Positions 37,192 to 50,807 are shown, counted from the stretch's first letter. The stretch is DNA of 64,000 nucleotides from Trochalopteron elliotii (GCA_024734555.1 JANPWX010000054.1:5032249-5096248); one strand, 5' to 3'. The notes: a model not told the origin generated them from the letters alone. Program-made: numbers and translations.

Positions 37192-37357
37192 CAAAAAAAA
37201 AAAATTAAAACCCAACAAAACAACAAAAAACAAACATTAAGAAACAAAACCTCCACCAATAAACCAAAAAACCTCACCAAACAAAAACCAACCCCCAAAA
37301 ACCCCTACCAAATCTAAAAAAAACCAACAACCTCAAAATCAAACACAAAACCTCTTT
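37192..37357 (+). repeat. A/C tract of 166 bp with a single G
   Basis: Between 37192 and 37357 the plus strand has only one G (37241) and few T, with irregular AAAC, AACC, ACAA and CCAAAA words and no fixed period. It is the longest and most extreme of the A/C tracts in this window. The complementary strand is correspondingly T/G-rich. No body of a retroelement is recognisable on either side. Confidence 0.9.
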
Positions 37358-37800
37358 GTCATTAAAAAAGTGATTATGTGAAAACTAAGGATATGCACTT
37401 CCTCCATAAATGCTCTGGTTTTGAATTTTTCATATATATAAAGGAATAGATGAGGTTCAGTCTCCTCTTTGTATTCTATTCAAGACCAGGTATCAAGCCT
37501 GTTGCAGAAAGTGTCTTCCTGGTCACTTTAGATAAGGGTGTTAATCATCCCAGCTCTGCAAGTAATAACAATAACCTGCCTTGCAATGGTTGCTCACTGA
37601 ATATCAAAGGACCTGAACTTGCTGTTTTAGTCTGAGTATGAATTGAATCATTTTAATTTTGATGACCCTTGCTAAAAGCATTTTTGCAAATCAAGAATAT
37701 GCCACAAGGCTCCAGCCTTTTTGCTTATGCCCCTCTCTATACATGCACGTGCTTTCCCTTGAATCCATTCATAATAACTCATATATAAATTTCTCCAGCT
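37358..37800. other. AT-rich non-coding DNA
   Basis: Contains two 60-64-codon plus-strand frames without recognisable domains. Nothing else is seen. Confidence 0.5.
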
Positions 37801-38342
37801 TTGCAGATGCCAATGACGGCAAGACGTTGTGGGTTTGCTTTTATATCAGATAATTCTATTTTATATATTGGGCCGGTAAAAGGAGAGAGGTTCCATGGAA
37901 AAAAAAAGCAGCTCACACAAATCAAGGCACACTTGTGCCCTTTTGCTGGAAAAGATATGGAAGGAAACACTAATCCAGAGAAACCTGAAGATTTTCAGTG
38001 CCTGTACTCATCACTGCCCAAAAGCAGTGCCTCGCTCTGCTATGCAAGGATTCAAAAACAAATGCACCCATTCCAACTTTGCCAGCTGCTATCTCACTGC
38101 AATTGCATTTTAAAACAGCTTGTTGTCATCTGACAAAAATAACAAGGATTACATCCTGCTCAACCCCAGAGGACTTAGGAAATGCTTTCTTACAGCCAGA
38201 TTGGGACTTTTTGTTGTGTTTCAGATTGGATTACAGTAATTCTTTGTTTGCAGATTTGCCAGCACCGTTTTTTACAGATCTTGCAGGAACAAAACACAAT
38301 GAGAAAAAACCTCCACTTGAGGCAACAGGATGTCTGGTGTAG
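37801..38342 (+). other. Stretch open in all three plus-strand frames
   Basis: Frames at 37801-38133 (110 codons), 37895-38113 (72) and 37998-38342 (114) overlap in different registers, so stop codons are depleted here regardless of frame. None of the three products resembles a known protein family. The simplest reading is a chance low density of TAA/TAG/TGA in a somewhat GC-richer patch. A decayed coding sequence cannot be excluded. Confidence 0.3.
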
Positions 38343-40555
38343 CTGCTCTGTATCAGCATTTTATCCTGCAGTCATTTGAAAACTGCTTTTGGTACTCCTC
38401 ATTCAAGATCCTGGTATGCCCGTGACTGATTTACTGGAATGAATATCCTAAATTATATAGTTCCTACTATTTCCTAGGCCAAGTATGTACCACACACTGG
38501 GAAAATAAGATGCCAGAGAAAAAGCAGTTGTGTAATTTCTTTAATGTTACAGAATTTCCTTCTTAAATATCCCAAGCTTACGTTATCTCTATATATTTCA
38601 GAAGTGCTACATCATAATGTTCCAAAGGAAAATCCAGTGCAGGTTGTTGGAAACCTCTGAAAACTAATAAAACAATAAAAAATACTGAAGAACTGTAGTA
38701 ATGCACTGGAAATCATAGGGGAAAAAACCCTATTTTATTAGATTTACTGTTGATTCCCCCACTTCAGACCTGCAAAATTTGATTTTTCAGGTAGTTTGAA
38801 TCCCATAGCCTGGACTTGGAATAAATTTCTACCTTAGAGTATATTGCTTGGGCCAACATTAAATATTATTTTATGTATTAGATGTTGGTGTCTTCTCAGA
38901 AATATTGTAAATGACACTGCATAAAGTTGTTATCTCGTTCCCATCCTGATTTACTTGTACTTCATGCATACTTTGCACTTATGCAAGGGGTTGTAGGAGA
39001 TGCACACGAAAGAAAGATATAGTGCCCTGAATCTAAATTTCCTCTCACAACTTGACTCCAGGCCTACACGAAAATCACACAGAAACAAGTCAAGTTTCCA
39101 AAAGATTATGTAAGGTCTCATGAATGCAACAGGTCTTGCATCAAAAGTGTTATTTTTTTTATATTTCAGTAAGACTGAAATATTTAATACATTTTAAAGC
39201 TATTACTCTTGTGTATGCTTAAGTCTGCCATGGAAACTTGTGCTTCTGAAATCAGTAGGGCATTTCTAAAAATTGCATCCTGCGGAGTGATGCCAGGCTT
39301 TTGCAGATATCGCTTCCATTATTTGTACATGACTGAGTTTGTGTTTAAGTTTATGGTTTGGTTCATTGTGGTAGTTTTTATTTAGATGATCACTGAATAA
39401 TTAATTTAACAGATTAAAGAATTAGATAGGTAAAACTCCTCTCAAATTATTTACATGGAAATGTAAGTGCATTGTACAAAATGCAAATAATTTAAATAGG
39501 GATTCTCTATTAATTGACAAATTTTCTTTTACTGGGCCATGACATGCAAAAATGGTGGAAATTTATAGACTCAGGGCAGGAGTTGCTAAGTTTCCCGAAA
39601 AACTGAAACATTTCAAGAGAAGGTGTTACACAGTGATTTGCAGAAGTCTATATACATTGTAATTAACTAGGAAGAAAAATGGCAAACTAACTGTAGCCCC
39701 TCTTGAGCATTTTTAAAGGAATTTTGATTCCTTTTTTTTTGCTCTGTTTTGATTTTAAATACTCCTATTAACAGTACCGCACGAAGTACCGCATAAATAC
39801 TCTGGTAATAGTTTCATTGCCAAAAGAACAAATTTTTAATATCTTGGAGTACCAGGACAACCCAGGGACCCCTAAAATTTATGGCTGTGAAACAGTCTTT
39901 CTCTCCAGCTGTAATTAATCAGTATACTCTGTAAAATAATACTAATTAGAATTATTGTTTTGTGCTGTTTATCATTTGATGTATTCTTATTTATTCAGCA
40001 GCACATGAAACTGAGCTTCCCATGCCCCCCTCTCCAAAACAGAATACAAACTGAGACTCTGCCAGAACTAATTTTAGACATGACAAAATGACTAACAGTG
40101 GAAAAGGAAGCATTGTTTCAGGGAAGCAGAGGTTCCATTCCAGAGGCAGCTTCCTGCTACAGTTTTGGGAGAATACATGCACTTTTGGAGCCTTAAATAG
40201 CATGTATCTTATGGGTATAGTTGAAATAGGAAATTATAAAAGTGATGAAAAAATATTTTCCTGGGGAGTTTGCATGTAATTATTTTTCAACAGACTGATT
40301 TCTCTAAACTCACATTTGCCTCTGCTTCAGGCTGTCCAAATCTTATTATTTATTCCTCCAAACAAACCCCTTCCTCCTAAATCTAACACTTTAGACATTT
40401 ACAACTCAAAATAAGAATCCTGTTTTGGTTTTTTGTAAACAGCTTCATCAGTTCTTCTCCTCTCCTCCCTGAAAGGGACTGCTCATATGAGGCTGCCCTC
40501 TGTATCCCAGCCAGTGCCCTGTTCTAACTATGCACTCCACCAAACCCTTATTTAA
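38343..40555. other. AT-rich non-coding DNA
   Basis: No gene recognised. The part at 39340-39560 is high-complexity AT-rich sequence with an octamer-like ATGCAAATAATTTAAAT at 39481 and several TAATTAATTTAA-type words, which could be regulatory. Otherwise nothing seen. Confidence 0.45.
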
Positions 40556-40735
40556 AATGTATACAGTAGAATCCAGGAAGGGTGGAGTGGTGAGAACAGC
40601 AGCAGCAGATCCTGAGTACCAGCAGCACTGAGCAAGTGTGCACCTGCCTGCCCAGGAATTACTGCTCCCCAGAGCAGGGAGTCAGGATGAGCCAGGAGCA
40701 CACACTCCTGCCTTGCTAACATGCGAACCCTGGGC
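40556..40735. other. GC-richer patch of unknown origin
   Basis: About 180 bases rich in CAG, CTGCC and CCCAG words, with no open frame or recognised repeat family. Possibly an old retroelement fragment. Confidence 0.2.
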
Positions 40736-43700
40736 TTTCTGATATTTATTTCTTTTGTCTTTCAAATCAAGTACAATACTCAGGTCTGGAACGATATCCT
40801 CAGCTACTTTACTGAAGCACCTTTTAAATATTTCATGTCATGCAAATGGTCTTTATTACAGGGAAACTTCTTTTGTTGCTATATAATGACAGCTGATTCA
40901 TCTTATTTGTTGAGTTAAAAGATTTTTAAAAAGTTATCTCTATATATATTTCTTGGATATGAGGCTTTTTCTTAGGAAAAGAAAATAATCTCCCCAACAA
41001 ATTATATGTTTAATGAGAGAGAACGTTTATTTCTGCAACCTCCCCAACACATTATGTGGGCTGCATTTGAGTAGCAGAATCCCACAAAGCCTTAGCTCTT
41101 TAAAATGCAACCAGAATCCCTTTTGTGTCATGTTTACTTCCCTTTATGATCAAAAAGGGAGCTGGTGGATAGATGCACTGTAAAATATCATTCAAATGTC
41201 TTTTTCTATATGTGACAAAGCAATACTGAAATAACCACAGAAAAAGCCTAACGAGAAGAGAAGAGAAAGAAAAGAAGTAGCAGATTTGTAGGTCAGCTGG
41301 AGAGGAGGTGTGGCTTTGTTTTAAGAACGTAAATTTGCAGGAGGACTGTTTGAGGAATGGAACTTTATTAATGGGACTACAAGTTTCCGGTGGTTTCCTG
41401 ACCGTGTGCCTAGACAGGCTCTCCTGTTGCAATCATATTCTCGCTTCATCTGATCATACCTGAGCATGCATTGCCAAGTTGGTAGCGTAGGCAAATAGAG
41501 GCTAATGTTTTAGCTCTTCATTGTGGATGAAGAACACCCCACAATGTCTATAGAACAAGATGCTTCTTTGTCTTCCTTCTCCTTGTAACATGTGGGATTA
41601 ATCTCCTGGCACAAGTAAGTACTGACAGAAGCCAATGCCTGCCTGATGCACACTGAGCTGCCAACAAGCTCTAGAAACTTGGCTAGCAGCAGAAACAGGT
41701 TGCTCAAAGAGCAAAGAACTGAATTCATGAAAATGGTGACTCTTCTGTACTGCTCATTCTCCTGGGTCCCTCTGTTGTTTTGCATATTAATCTCTATTGA
41801 CAGTTTTGTAGTCCCTGTCACCTTCCAGATTCCTGCCATCCATACTGTGCTAGCTCCCTTGCAAGCTGCCACAAACTAGCAAGTAACCTTAGGAAGAAAA
41901 TTCGATCACAAAACTGGAGGGGAAGGTAAACTGCAGCTTGTTCTCCCTTCCTGCAGGACAGATGTGACATTGATACCTTCATTATTTCATGTTCACCATG
42001 AGAGTTGCTTTCTATTCAACCCCAAACCTCTTGATGGTTCCTGCTGCCTACACATTCTCACTCAAGTTCATCAGCAGTGAACATGTGGCTCACTCACAAA
42101 CTCTGCCATAAGCCACACTAGCAAGAGCATCAACTCAGCCAGCTTGAGGTACTCACCCTGTAAACTCAAGGTCAGCTACTGCAGAAACTCTAGGAACATC
42201 CTTTGTGATGCTATAATAAACTTACTCAAAACAAAGCTTTCCACTTCCCCCCAGAAAATGAAAAAGGTAACTGAACTTCTAAATATCCAAAGAGAAATGG
42301 GACTTTATATGAAGTTGGCCATCCTAGAAGTGTTCCAGTGTTAGTGACAGCAGCTTTGTAATTTACAGGCTCTCTCTGACAAAGCAGCTCCAGTCCTGTC
42401 ACAGGCTGTAATTTAACATTGGGTAGCGATAAATTAATCTGAAATGCTCATGTGAAGCTCCCCACTCAGACCAGTTAAAGGAAGCAAATGAGATTCTGGA
42501 GGCCTCCTGGGAACTTTCCCCTAAATTCTGTAGTCTGTTTTTGTTGGCTGATAAAGACAATTCCTGAGGGAGGCACCTACCAAATAATTCTTTTATATTG
42601 TTCATCTGACTTTTTTTCCCCCATAACGAACACAGAATGTGTAAATATATCCAAATTAACAAAATAAGAGTCACATAAGTATTCTTTGTTAATTAATTAC
42701 TGAGGGTTTTTCCTCCATTTACACTTTAAGCAATTTACACATCTGTAAAAAGCATTCACAAAAGTTCATATAAATAGAATGCTTTACATGATTTATATTA
42801 GCATCTTATCTGTGTATATATAAAAAACAAATAATTAGAAACACAGCTCAAGGTCACCCTTTATGGTAGATATATTTGCAATTAAAATTACTTCCATTTT
42901 TCATTTCTAGTTCATTTTGTAATATCTTCTCTTTAATTAAGAAACTACCATTTGCTTTTAAAATAGGTATACCTCCAGATCAGTCTGAAAACTACCTGAA
43001 CAACACAGAGAATTATTGTGATTAATGCAAAAGTGGGCTTTTTCAACTCAAATTGCACAAAAGGTTTAATTTAGAGCCAAAATTGACTTTAAAATATTCT
43101 ATAAAGAAAAACTTACCTTGCTTTTTTTTCCCAAAACATTTTATCTTGACCTGTCTTCCACTTAAGTTAGCACTTACAAAAATAACATTTCCATGGTAAC
43201 TGTTCTTTTGCTTCATTTTTAGAGATGCTGAGGAACCTCAGCTACCACTGATACCAAACAAATCTGTGTATGCTTCACACCCCTGAAATGCATATTGCAT
43301 ATATTTTCCAGTACAGGCACTCATTTTTTCATTAATTCTTTTTCTCTAAATTTCAATTAATATCTGTCTCTGAAAAATATTTGGGCTCCATAACCTAAAC
43401 TCTGCATACTTGACAGTTTACAGAACTGGTAAGTAGAAGAAAAACATCTTCAGTGCTCAGCAAAAAGTCAGACATACTCAGATGTAAATAAGCTTTGGAG
43501 AATGTAACAAGAGATGGATTTGCATCCTTTGAGACTAAACAGCTGCAGAAATGTGTCCTTAAATTTTAGAACAGAGAGTGATCCTAATCTAAAAACCTTA
43601 GACCATAAACCCACCTTTTAGTATCATTTTTAGTATCATGCCCCATTGTTTAACTATGCACATTCCCACACAAGCCAAGACTGCTTTGTGAAAGCACTCC

Positions 43701-45060
43701 CTAGAACAGACAGAAATTGCATTCCAGTATTTCACTCACGATGTGACAGAACACCCCAACAGGCTACAACCCTTGTTTTTACTTAGTCAAGATATTGTAT
43801 TCACAAAAAGTGGTTATGGGCTGTAAGAACAGTATCAACTCCGTTCTCATGAGGCAACAGAATGCATTTCATAAGTGACAAACAAAATATGTATCCAATG
43901 TGGATTAAAACAGGAGGTGAGTTGCATGGCAGGCCCAGTAAATACAAGAAAAGACAACGCAAATGCTCCTAACCTGAGAGAATTAGCTTATCTCTAAAGT
44001 AACTGTCAGAATATAGATTAGTTTCATTTCTTTGAAAATCCACAGGAAAATGTGGGATGAGAACTTGATCTTATAATATATTCAAATTCCCATGGAAGTT
44101 TTGGGTGAGTATTCTGTTATTTCCAGTCATCAAAAATGTCTTTTTCCAAAAATCAGGCAAAAAAAAGATAAATCACTGAATATTTTGTAGTATTTGTTAC
44201 AGAAATTATCCTGCTTTTCTCATTTTTTTTCCGATTTTCCACTGAGGAAAAAACAGTAGAGGACAAATTATCAGCAAAAGACCACAGCTGCTACCATTTA
44301 TCCAGTCATCTTCTGGACCATATTCCACACAAATTCCACAAGTATCACAGAAAGAATGAGACCACTTCAAAATGAAGGGGTTTTTTTTCCCAGGAAAAGC
44401 TGCAGGGTGAGACTGTCAGCACTGGAAGGTCTTTCTTGAAGGTTTTATTTATGAATTTAGAGAGAAGGTGTTTGTATATGGGGTTTTGTTGCATTTTGGT
44501 TCGTAATGAGTGCAGGAATACTGGAAAACAGAATGTCAATATCTAGACAATGTTATTTCATTTCTCTAGGCTAGCACGGCTCTTTCACTGAATGAAGCTG
44601 ATTAAAAATGAGGTACATTTTGCATGATCTTTACGAAGAGTAATTCAGCATATCATCCGTGCCTTGCCTCTTAACAACACTGTAGATCTTTTACAAGTAC
44701 CAATTAGGAGGAAAAGCTAGAACCAAAACAAACAAAAGAAACCAAACCGCACACACAACTATATTAAAAGTAGTACTTCTCAGTCCCTGAAAATCTACAT
44801 TCGTGTGTTATCAGATAAATTAAATATTATTTGGCAGCTTTGCCACTACTCCATTTTTTGTTACAACTAAAATTAATTTTTGTACAGAGAGGCCTGTGTA
44901 GTTTCAGGACTACTACAGCACTGTAGACAACTGCTCTTTAGTGACAAACCACATCTTTTAAACCATCTGAGCACATAAAAGACGCACATTTCTTTCTTGG
45001 GACAACTCCCTAAACTTCCTCCCTGCATCACCCAGACTCAAAACCAGCTGTTCAATATTT
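40736..45060. other. AT-rich non-coding DNA
   Basis: Minus-strand frames of 110 and 120 codons at 41100-41432 and 41510-41872 are among the longest in the window, yet neither shows a domain, signal peptide or homology I recognise. The second is overlapped by a 77-codon frame on the opposite strand. No repeat family recognised. Confidence 0.45.
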
Positions 45061-45075
45061 TAAATTGATTAGCAT

Positions 45076-45176
45076 CTATATATACATATTATTATATATA
45101 ACTATATATGTTACATAGGATATTGTGTGTATGATAATTATGGGCATTACATAGGATATATTACATATCTCTTCAC
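45076..45176 (+). repeat. TA-rich segment with a 36-bp-spaced direct repeat
   Basis: TATATA-rich sequence runs from about 45076. The 13-base word TTACATAGGATAT occurs at 45111 and again at 45147, 36 bp apart, consistent with a small tandem duplication whose spacers have diverged. Confidence 0.75.
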
Positions 45177-45900
45177 TGATATACAGGGACTCTTTCAATG
45201 TGCTGATTTCCATCTTCTTTTATGAAAATTATCTTGGAAAACGCTTTCAAGAAATTGGATAATCTAAATAAGCAAATGAATACTGAAAAAAACTTTCAAT
45301 GGTTATTTCTTTCAATTGTTAAACATTCCTTTATAGATTACATTTCCTTTTTCTTTCTGCTTAATTTGCATTATTTTTTTATAAAGAACTCCAGTGGTAA
45401 TTGGAGTTGGGACACCCAAACAAGATGTAAAGAGCAGTGATTTTTTGCAGTACCTATTATCCAGTCAGGAATCCCAAACCCTATTAAACGGGCCTAATTA
45501 AACTGCCAGTATGACAGCATGCTAGACAGCAAAACTTTTACTCCTCAGGTACACTTAAGTTAATTTTAAAATGTATTCCTGTTCCAGTGTTTAAAAGAAA
45601 AAACAAACTGATTTTAATTTTTTTCGGAGGTTCTCTCCAATACCTTCAGAGGCATTTAGTCTAAAGTAACGTGACACAGAAGTAGTTGCGTGGAATCTCC
45701 CGACCCTCAGATCACTGTGGGCTGTGGCTGCCCCACCCTCCCAGTCCCCTCGGAGTACACCAGGCAGGAGTGTGACTGGCACAGTGACATTCCTGGGATT
45801 GCCATGGTGTGCAGTGGCTGATTCATTCTGGGAAGATTTTCTCTCTGCTGTTTCCTCCTCTTTCATCATCCCTCACTGCATCTGCACTTGAACCACTGAG
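45177..45900. other. Non-coding DNA becoming GC-richer toward the right
   Basis: A minus-strand 92-codon frame at 45591-45869 overlaps a plus-strand frame starting at 45809. Neither has a recognised domain. Nothing else seen. Confidence 0.4.
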
Positions 45901-45983
45901 ACTCCTTCCCTTTCCCCAAACTCTTTTTCCTCCTCCCCATTCCCTCACTTTTTTTACCTTTCCCTTCCATCCAAATCATCATC
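45901..45983 (+). repeat. G-free pyrimidine-rich tract
   Basis: No G occurs on the plus strand between 45901 and 45983, and most bases are C or T (CCTTCCC, TTTCCTCCTCCCC words). The plus-strand 107-codon frame at 45809-46132 crosses it and is P/L/S/F-rich because of this composition. The tract could serve as a long polypyrimidine tract or form a triplex, but no following exon is recognised. Confidence 0.75.
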
Positions 45984-46640
45984 TGCTACTTGGGTCTCTA
46001 TCCAGACAGCAGAGCTACACGTGCCAGAGGAGCAGACAGAGGGGGTCTGGTATCATTACAAACTGCAGAGGGTTGCTAAATCTTACAAACAGATATGGCA
46101 CAGCCAAGAAAATTCATTTCATGTGTGGTTAATCTGGTTACCAATGTCTTCATTGTGGGAATTTTGCATGTCCTGAAGGCTGCTGCCCACACACCTCTGC
46201 TCACCCTATTCTCCCTAATATTCCACAGTCTAATACAGAATATACTTAACAAATAGAAGGAAAAAGCATCTAAGAGCTTTTTTAACTACTAATTTTACAG
46301 AACCGGGGTGGAGAGCAATCAGAAAAATAAAGGGAGAAAACACAAAGGTAGAAGAGAGGGACAGTAGACTGACACCATAGATTGTGAAAAGCTAAAGGTA
46401 GAGATTTCCTCATCTGGATGATCAGCATCCAGGTGGAGAAGGGTTTTCAGTGGGTTGGGCCATTAGCAAGCAGCATCTTATTGGTGGGTATAACTATAGG
46501 CATTCCTTTTGTTGAAAAGGAGTTTGGGTAGCAATCAATTCAGTGCCAGGTACCAGAAATTGGAGCAGTAGAACTGTACAATACAGAATATAATAATGTA
46601 TACCCTTCAAAGTGCCCCTGAAAAATCTTCTTTTTATTCT
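45984..46640. other. Non-coding DNA
   Basis: No gene, RNA or repeat recognised in this stretch. Confidence 0.5.
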
Positions 46641-46642
46641 CT

Positions 46643-46679
46643 TAAAGGTATCTTTAATGCTACTTTAAAGATACCTTTA
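46643..46679. repeat. Perfect 15-bp inverted repeat with 7-base loop
   Basis: The arms 46643-46657 (TAAAGGTATCTTTAA) and 46665-46679 (its exact reverse complement) enclose a 7-base loop, TGCTACT. Pairing does not continue well outside the arms, so the stem is shorter than a typical microRNA precursor. It could be a remnant palindrome of a small DNA transposon or simply a local palindrome. Confidence 0.9.
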
Positions 46680-48355
46680 GAAAATGGACTGCAAATTCTG
46701 AGAAAGGCCAAGGAAGGCTATAAAGGAAGTTAGTTCTGTCACTACCCTCTCCCCCAAAAGACACATGCTAAAATAAGGTGTCTCTTTCCCCATCTGATGA
46801 GATTCTGAGATAATGAAAAATACTGCAAGGGACCCATAATATAAGAGAACTCATACAGCAAAACAATACTACTGCCAAGTAACAAAAATATATATGTTCT
46901 GCTATATACCTTAAAAGTTGTTTTCTGAACACACCATTCCCTAGGTGTGAGAATTACATTTGCCAAGTTTATCCTGGAAGACATTAGATACGTATTGTAT
47001 GTCTCTGTACTTAATGTAATCTTGGACTACAATGTTGAACAGCCTGGCTCTGCAACTTCTACCACTTACCATACTCACACCAAAGCACAGAACTGCAGGA
47101 AGTGGATGAATTCACATGCTGTATTCAATGCAGTTTGTTTTATTAGAGAGAAAAAAAAAGTTATTGTCTCCCTTTCTTTGTAAGTATTAGCTATAACTGA
47201 TATGTGTCTGTGTGCACCCTGATTTCATTCACAGAAGCAGCTTGTACTGCCAATCTTTAGGTAGGAAAATGCTTAATAATTGTACAAAAAACCCTCCATT
47301 TTCATCTCACAACAAAATAATAATGGATAAATTTAACTGTAATTTCAAATAAGCATGATCTATCTGTTACCACAGATGTTTCCCTGAACTTTCAGGTGAT
47401 CCTTGTAACAATAATATAATGAAATACTGTTTCACAAACACAAATCACAAAAGATAGCTGCCTTCCAAGGTACTTAAAATCCTTCTCATTCTCCATGTTT
47501 GTAGTTAGCACTATCCACATAACATTCATGCAACAATAGTGTACTTGTCTCACTGCACTGTAATATTAAGCACAAGAAAAAAGGGTGCTCAGGATGTACC
47601 TGTCTTCAGTCCTGCTTTATGGAGAAAATACATGGACGTTTGTGAATTGTTTTAACCTTGAAATGCAAAGTTATAAATAGCTACATTTAGTAAGCAGATG
47701 CAGTAGATCAGGAAAGAAGCTGTGTGAAGGAGGTGGTCACTAACAAAGGAACATCCTGCAATTTGATCATATCTGCCAGTAAGAGTAACTGCTATTGAAT
47801 ATCACACTCTGCTGTCTCAGAGGCAGCACACCAGCCTGAATGGGTTTTATTAATAGGTTATTAACCTGAATATTGCAGACATTTCCAAAGATATGTCCTC
47901 CCCATTTTCCTGTGCCTGTGTTGAAGGGGATAGCAAAACCCATTTTCTGTAACAATATAAAATATCCATGTGCTTATGCTGAGAACAACTGGCTGAAACA
48001 CCATTGACCTACATAGGATTAGTCCTATTGTGTTAACAGAGACTCAAAGATTCAGGGGGAGAGGGGGACGATGGAGAGGCACAATTGTTGAGACACACAG
48101 AAAATCAGCTAACACACAGACATTTTCATACTAGATTAACGAAAGTAAATTTGCTCACAGGATTCTACATTAGTACACTTCTAGCAGAGAAAAAAAAAAA
48201 TAGACTTTTTTAAAGTGAGAACCAAGAATCCTTACCTTTCTCTTGAGTCTTCAGGGAGGCCACTCAGTAATCATTACAAGGTTTTTTTTAATAGTATGCA
48301 CTTGTATTGAAACTGGGGCCTGCAAACTCACCCAAATAGGCCCCAAGAAAAAAGA
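46680..48355. other. AT-rich non-coding DNA
   Basis: Open frames of 62-80 codons at 46742-46984, 46947-47183 and 47767-47955 lack recognisable domains. Nothing else seen. Confidence 0.5.
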
Positions 48356-48740
48356 TCATGAGTTTGTCTCTTAATTTCCAGATGGTAACAATCTGTGTAA
48401 GAAAAGCACTCCCATGTCTCCCCTTACCAGATCATCCCCACACCTTGCAGCCTGTAGTGAACATAACCTCCCCATGCCTTTGCTATACCAGAGGAGCCTG
48501 TTGCTCTCATCCTGCAGCTCCAGAGGCAGCTGAGCACCTGGCTTACTGATATCACAAACTTAGCTGAGCTGGGACACTTTGTCGTGGAGAATCAGAATGT
48601 TGTGGCAGTGAAGCTTGTCTGGCAGCCTGCATCCCTCCGCTCTCTTCCCACAGCTGAGTGCCACCAACACATCAGCTCTGTCGGTGTTTCATAGCCACAG
48701 GACCATTCCTGTAAGGTCAGTGGCAAACCTCTGCCTTCTT
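48356..48740. other. GC-richer segment of unknown origin
   Basis: GC rises clearly over about 380 bases. A plus-strand 63-codon frame at 48358-48549 shows no family resemblance. Possibly an old LTR or other retroelement fragment, without diagnostic ends. Confidence 0.25.
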
Positions 48741-50805
48741 TATTCTTCTTAGTCACACCATTTATCATCCCTGAAATGTAACTTTTCAGCTTAGGAGAAC
48801 TTTCCTCATAGAACTAGTTACTGAACAAAATTCTAATTATGCAAATCTCACTCATGTTGACATTGCGTTGAATTTTTTATTGCTCTTTGTTTGCCCTTTC
48901 AGAAGTAATTTTTTTTTATGGATGAAAGCAGTTTAGTAATGTTTTAACTCCACTATGAATAGAGAGAAACGGGTATGAATTGGGCCAATTTACTTTAGTA
49001 TTGTAGAGTTCTGCAACATTTAAATCCACAGGTTTATTCATATGTATAGAGCGTGGTTTTGCCTTTTATTTTTGCATTCACACCTACATATGTATAGTAC
49101 AGCAGATCATATGTGCACTATACTCTAAGACAATCTGCTTTTACTGTATTTCCTTTCAACTTCAGTCTGAACAAGGTTTCCATCTGTTCCCGTGGCTGTC
49201 AGCCTGCAGACATTCTAGTTTTGTGATCACCTGTTCTCATGTATTCCTCATTTCTCCCAGTGTTTCTTCTCCCTTTCTCAGAAAAGCCTATATGCTTCTG
49301 ACATCTGCTCACCACCATTATCTTTTATGAACTCCCAGGCAAAAACCCATTCAGAGGTGTTGTCAATGTCAACTGCTCTGTCAAAATATTACACTTGGCG
49401 TGTCTGACAGCCTGCAATGTGCTGACCTTCATTGTGCCAATGCCCTTGAACAATATCTTTTTTTTTCACTGCTCCAGTACAAACTAACTTTAGTTTTTCT
49501 TAGACAACAACATGACTTAATAGAATCCAATAACCATTACTGAACTGACTGCCTGCATGTGAGGTAGGAACTAATGCACTCCTTATTTAGTCAGTGAGAA
49601 ATTCAGCTGAAAAAATAATGGCTTGACTCATCTAAGTATCAAAACTAAAATATTCCTGCATTTTCAACTGCAGGAGACTGAAATGTCATTTCCCAGGATC
49701 ACAACATGTGATCAGGTGCGATTGAATTCAGAAGGGGCATTTGGAGGCTTGAAATCCCAATATGCTTCCCCAGACACAGGACCAATTTTTCAAAACTTAC
49801 ACTTTTGCTCTGTTAGGATCCAAACTGTAGGTTCGTTCCTGAAAGGAAGAAAGCTACCTCATTTATCAGGAAAATAGCTTGGAAGCAAGAGAATTCACAA
49901 TCTTCCTGGAATATATTTATCCTGTGCAAAATAAATAAAACTTCCATTAAATATCCATAAAGCAAGCAACCTCATTCACTGCAGAAAAAACAAGATTGGG
50001 CAACTTTTGTTACTGCTATATCAATATTCCTCCAACACTGTTTTCTATCAAAGTTCTAAACACATAAAGGCACGAGGGCCTTCCTCCATATTCTCCTACA
50101 TTTCCGCAGCTCTGGGATTAAACAGTGCATAAACTGTAAGCACTTCATTTGCAACTGTCAGGCTAATGAACACAGAACTGCAGAGTATTTCTCTAACTGG
50201 AGGTCTAATTAACTCATCAGAAGTGATATTAAATGATCCCATGGCACTTGAGCACTCTTGGGACGTATAGAATTTAACAGTATTTTCACCTGTATTACCC
50301 ATAGCAGCTGCCCACATTTTTGCCATCCCAAGAAGTCATCATATTTATTTTAAGAGAGAAATGCTGTAGAATCTCTGTCACATGTACAAAAAAGTTGCCA
50401 TGGACTGCTTCCTTTACCTTGCATTTTAACACAACCAAATTTGATGTCTTACTCTGAGAAAACTGGTGGGCTGGCTTTTGTTATTAGGAAGAAAATTCCA
50501 TTTTTCAAGTGCACAGCCAGCTGCAATATGACCTTCTGAGGGCTTCTGAGAATCAAGACTTGTCTTGTGTTTTCAACGACTTGATTTCAGAAATGTGAAA
50601 CAAAATGTTTGCTAAAATTGTGATTATCACCATAAAAAAGAATATAAACCCTATACTGAAGGTAGATCATATTATGCTGGTGATTACTCCTGTTTATTTA
50701 CACTTAAACTCAAAAGCTGTGTGGGTCCTATCTCCCCTAATATGGAAAGTCCAGCACAGTTTTATCAGTTATTTTAATTTACCTATAAAGGATCTGAAGA
50801 TATCT
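48741..50805. other. AT-rich non-coding DNA
   Basis: A plus-strand 84-codon frame at 49623-49877 contains an acceptor-like TTTTCAACTGCAG ending at 49673, but no matching donor or family resemblance was found. Nothing else seen. Confidence 0.5.
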
Positions 50806-50807
50806 TT

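Noticed and set aside
41510..41872. 120-codon minus-strand open frame
   Set aside because: No recognisable family, overlapped by an open frame on the opposite strand, and no promoter or exon borders.
49673..49877. Acceptor-like TTTTCAACTGCAG followed by an open frame
   Set aside because: No matching donor or conserved peptide; such acceptor-like strings are frequent in AT-rich DNA.
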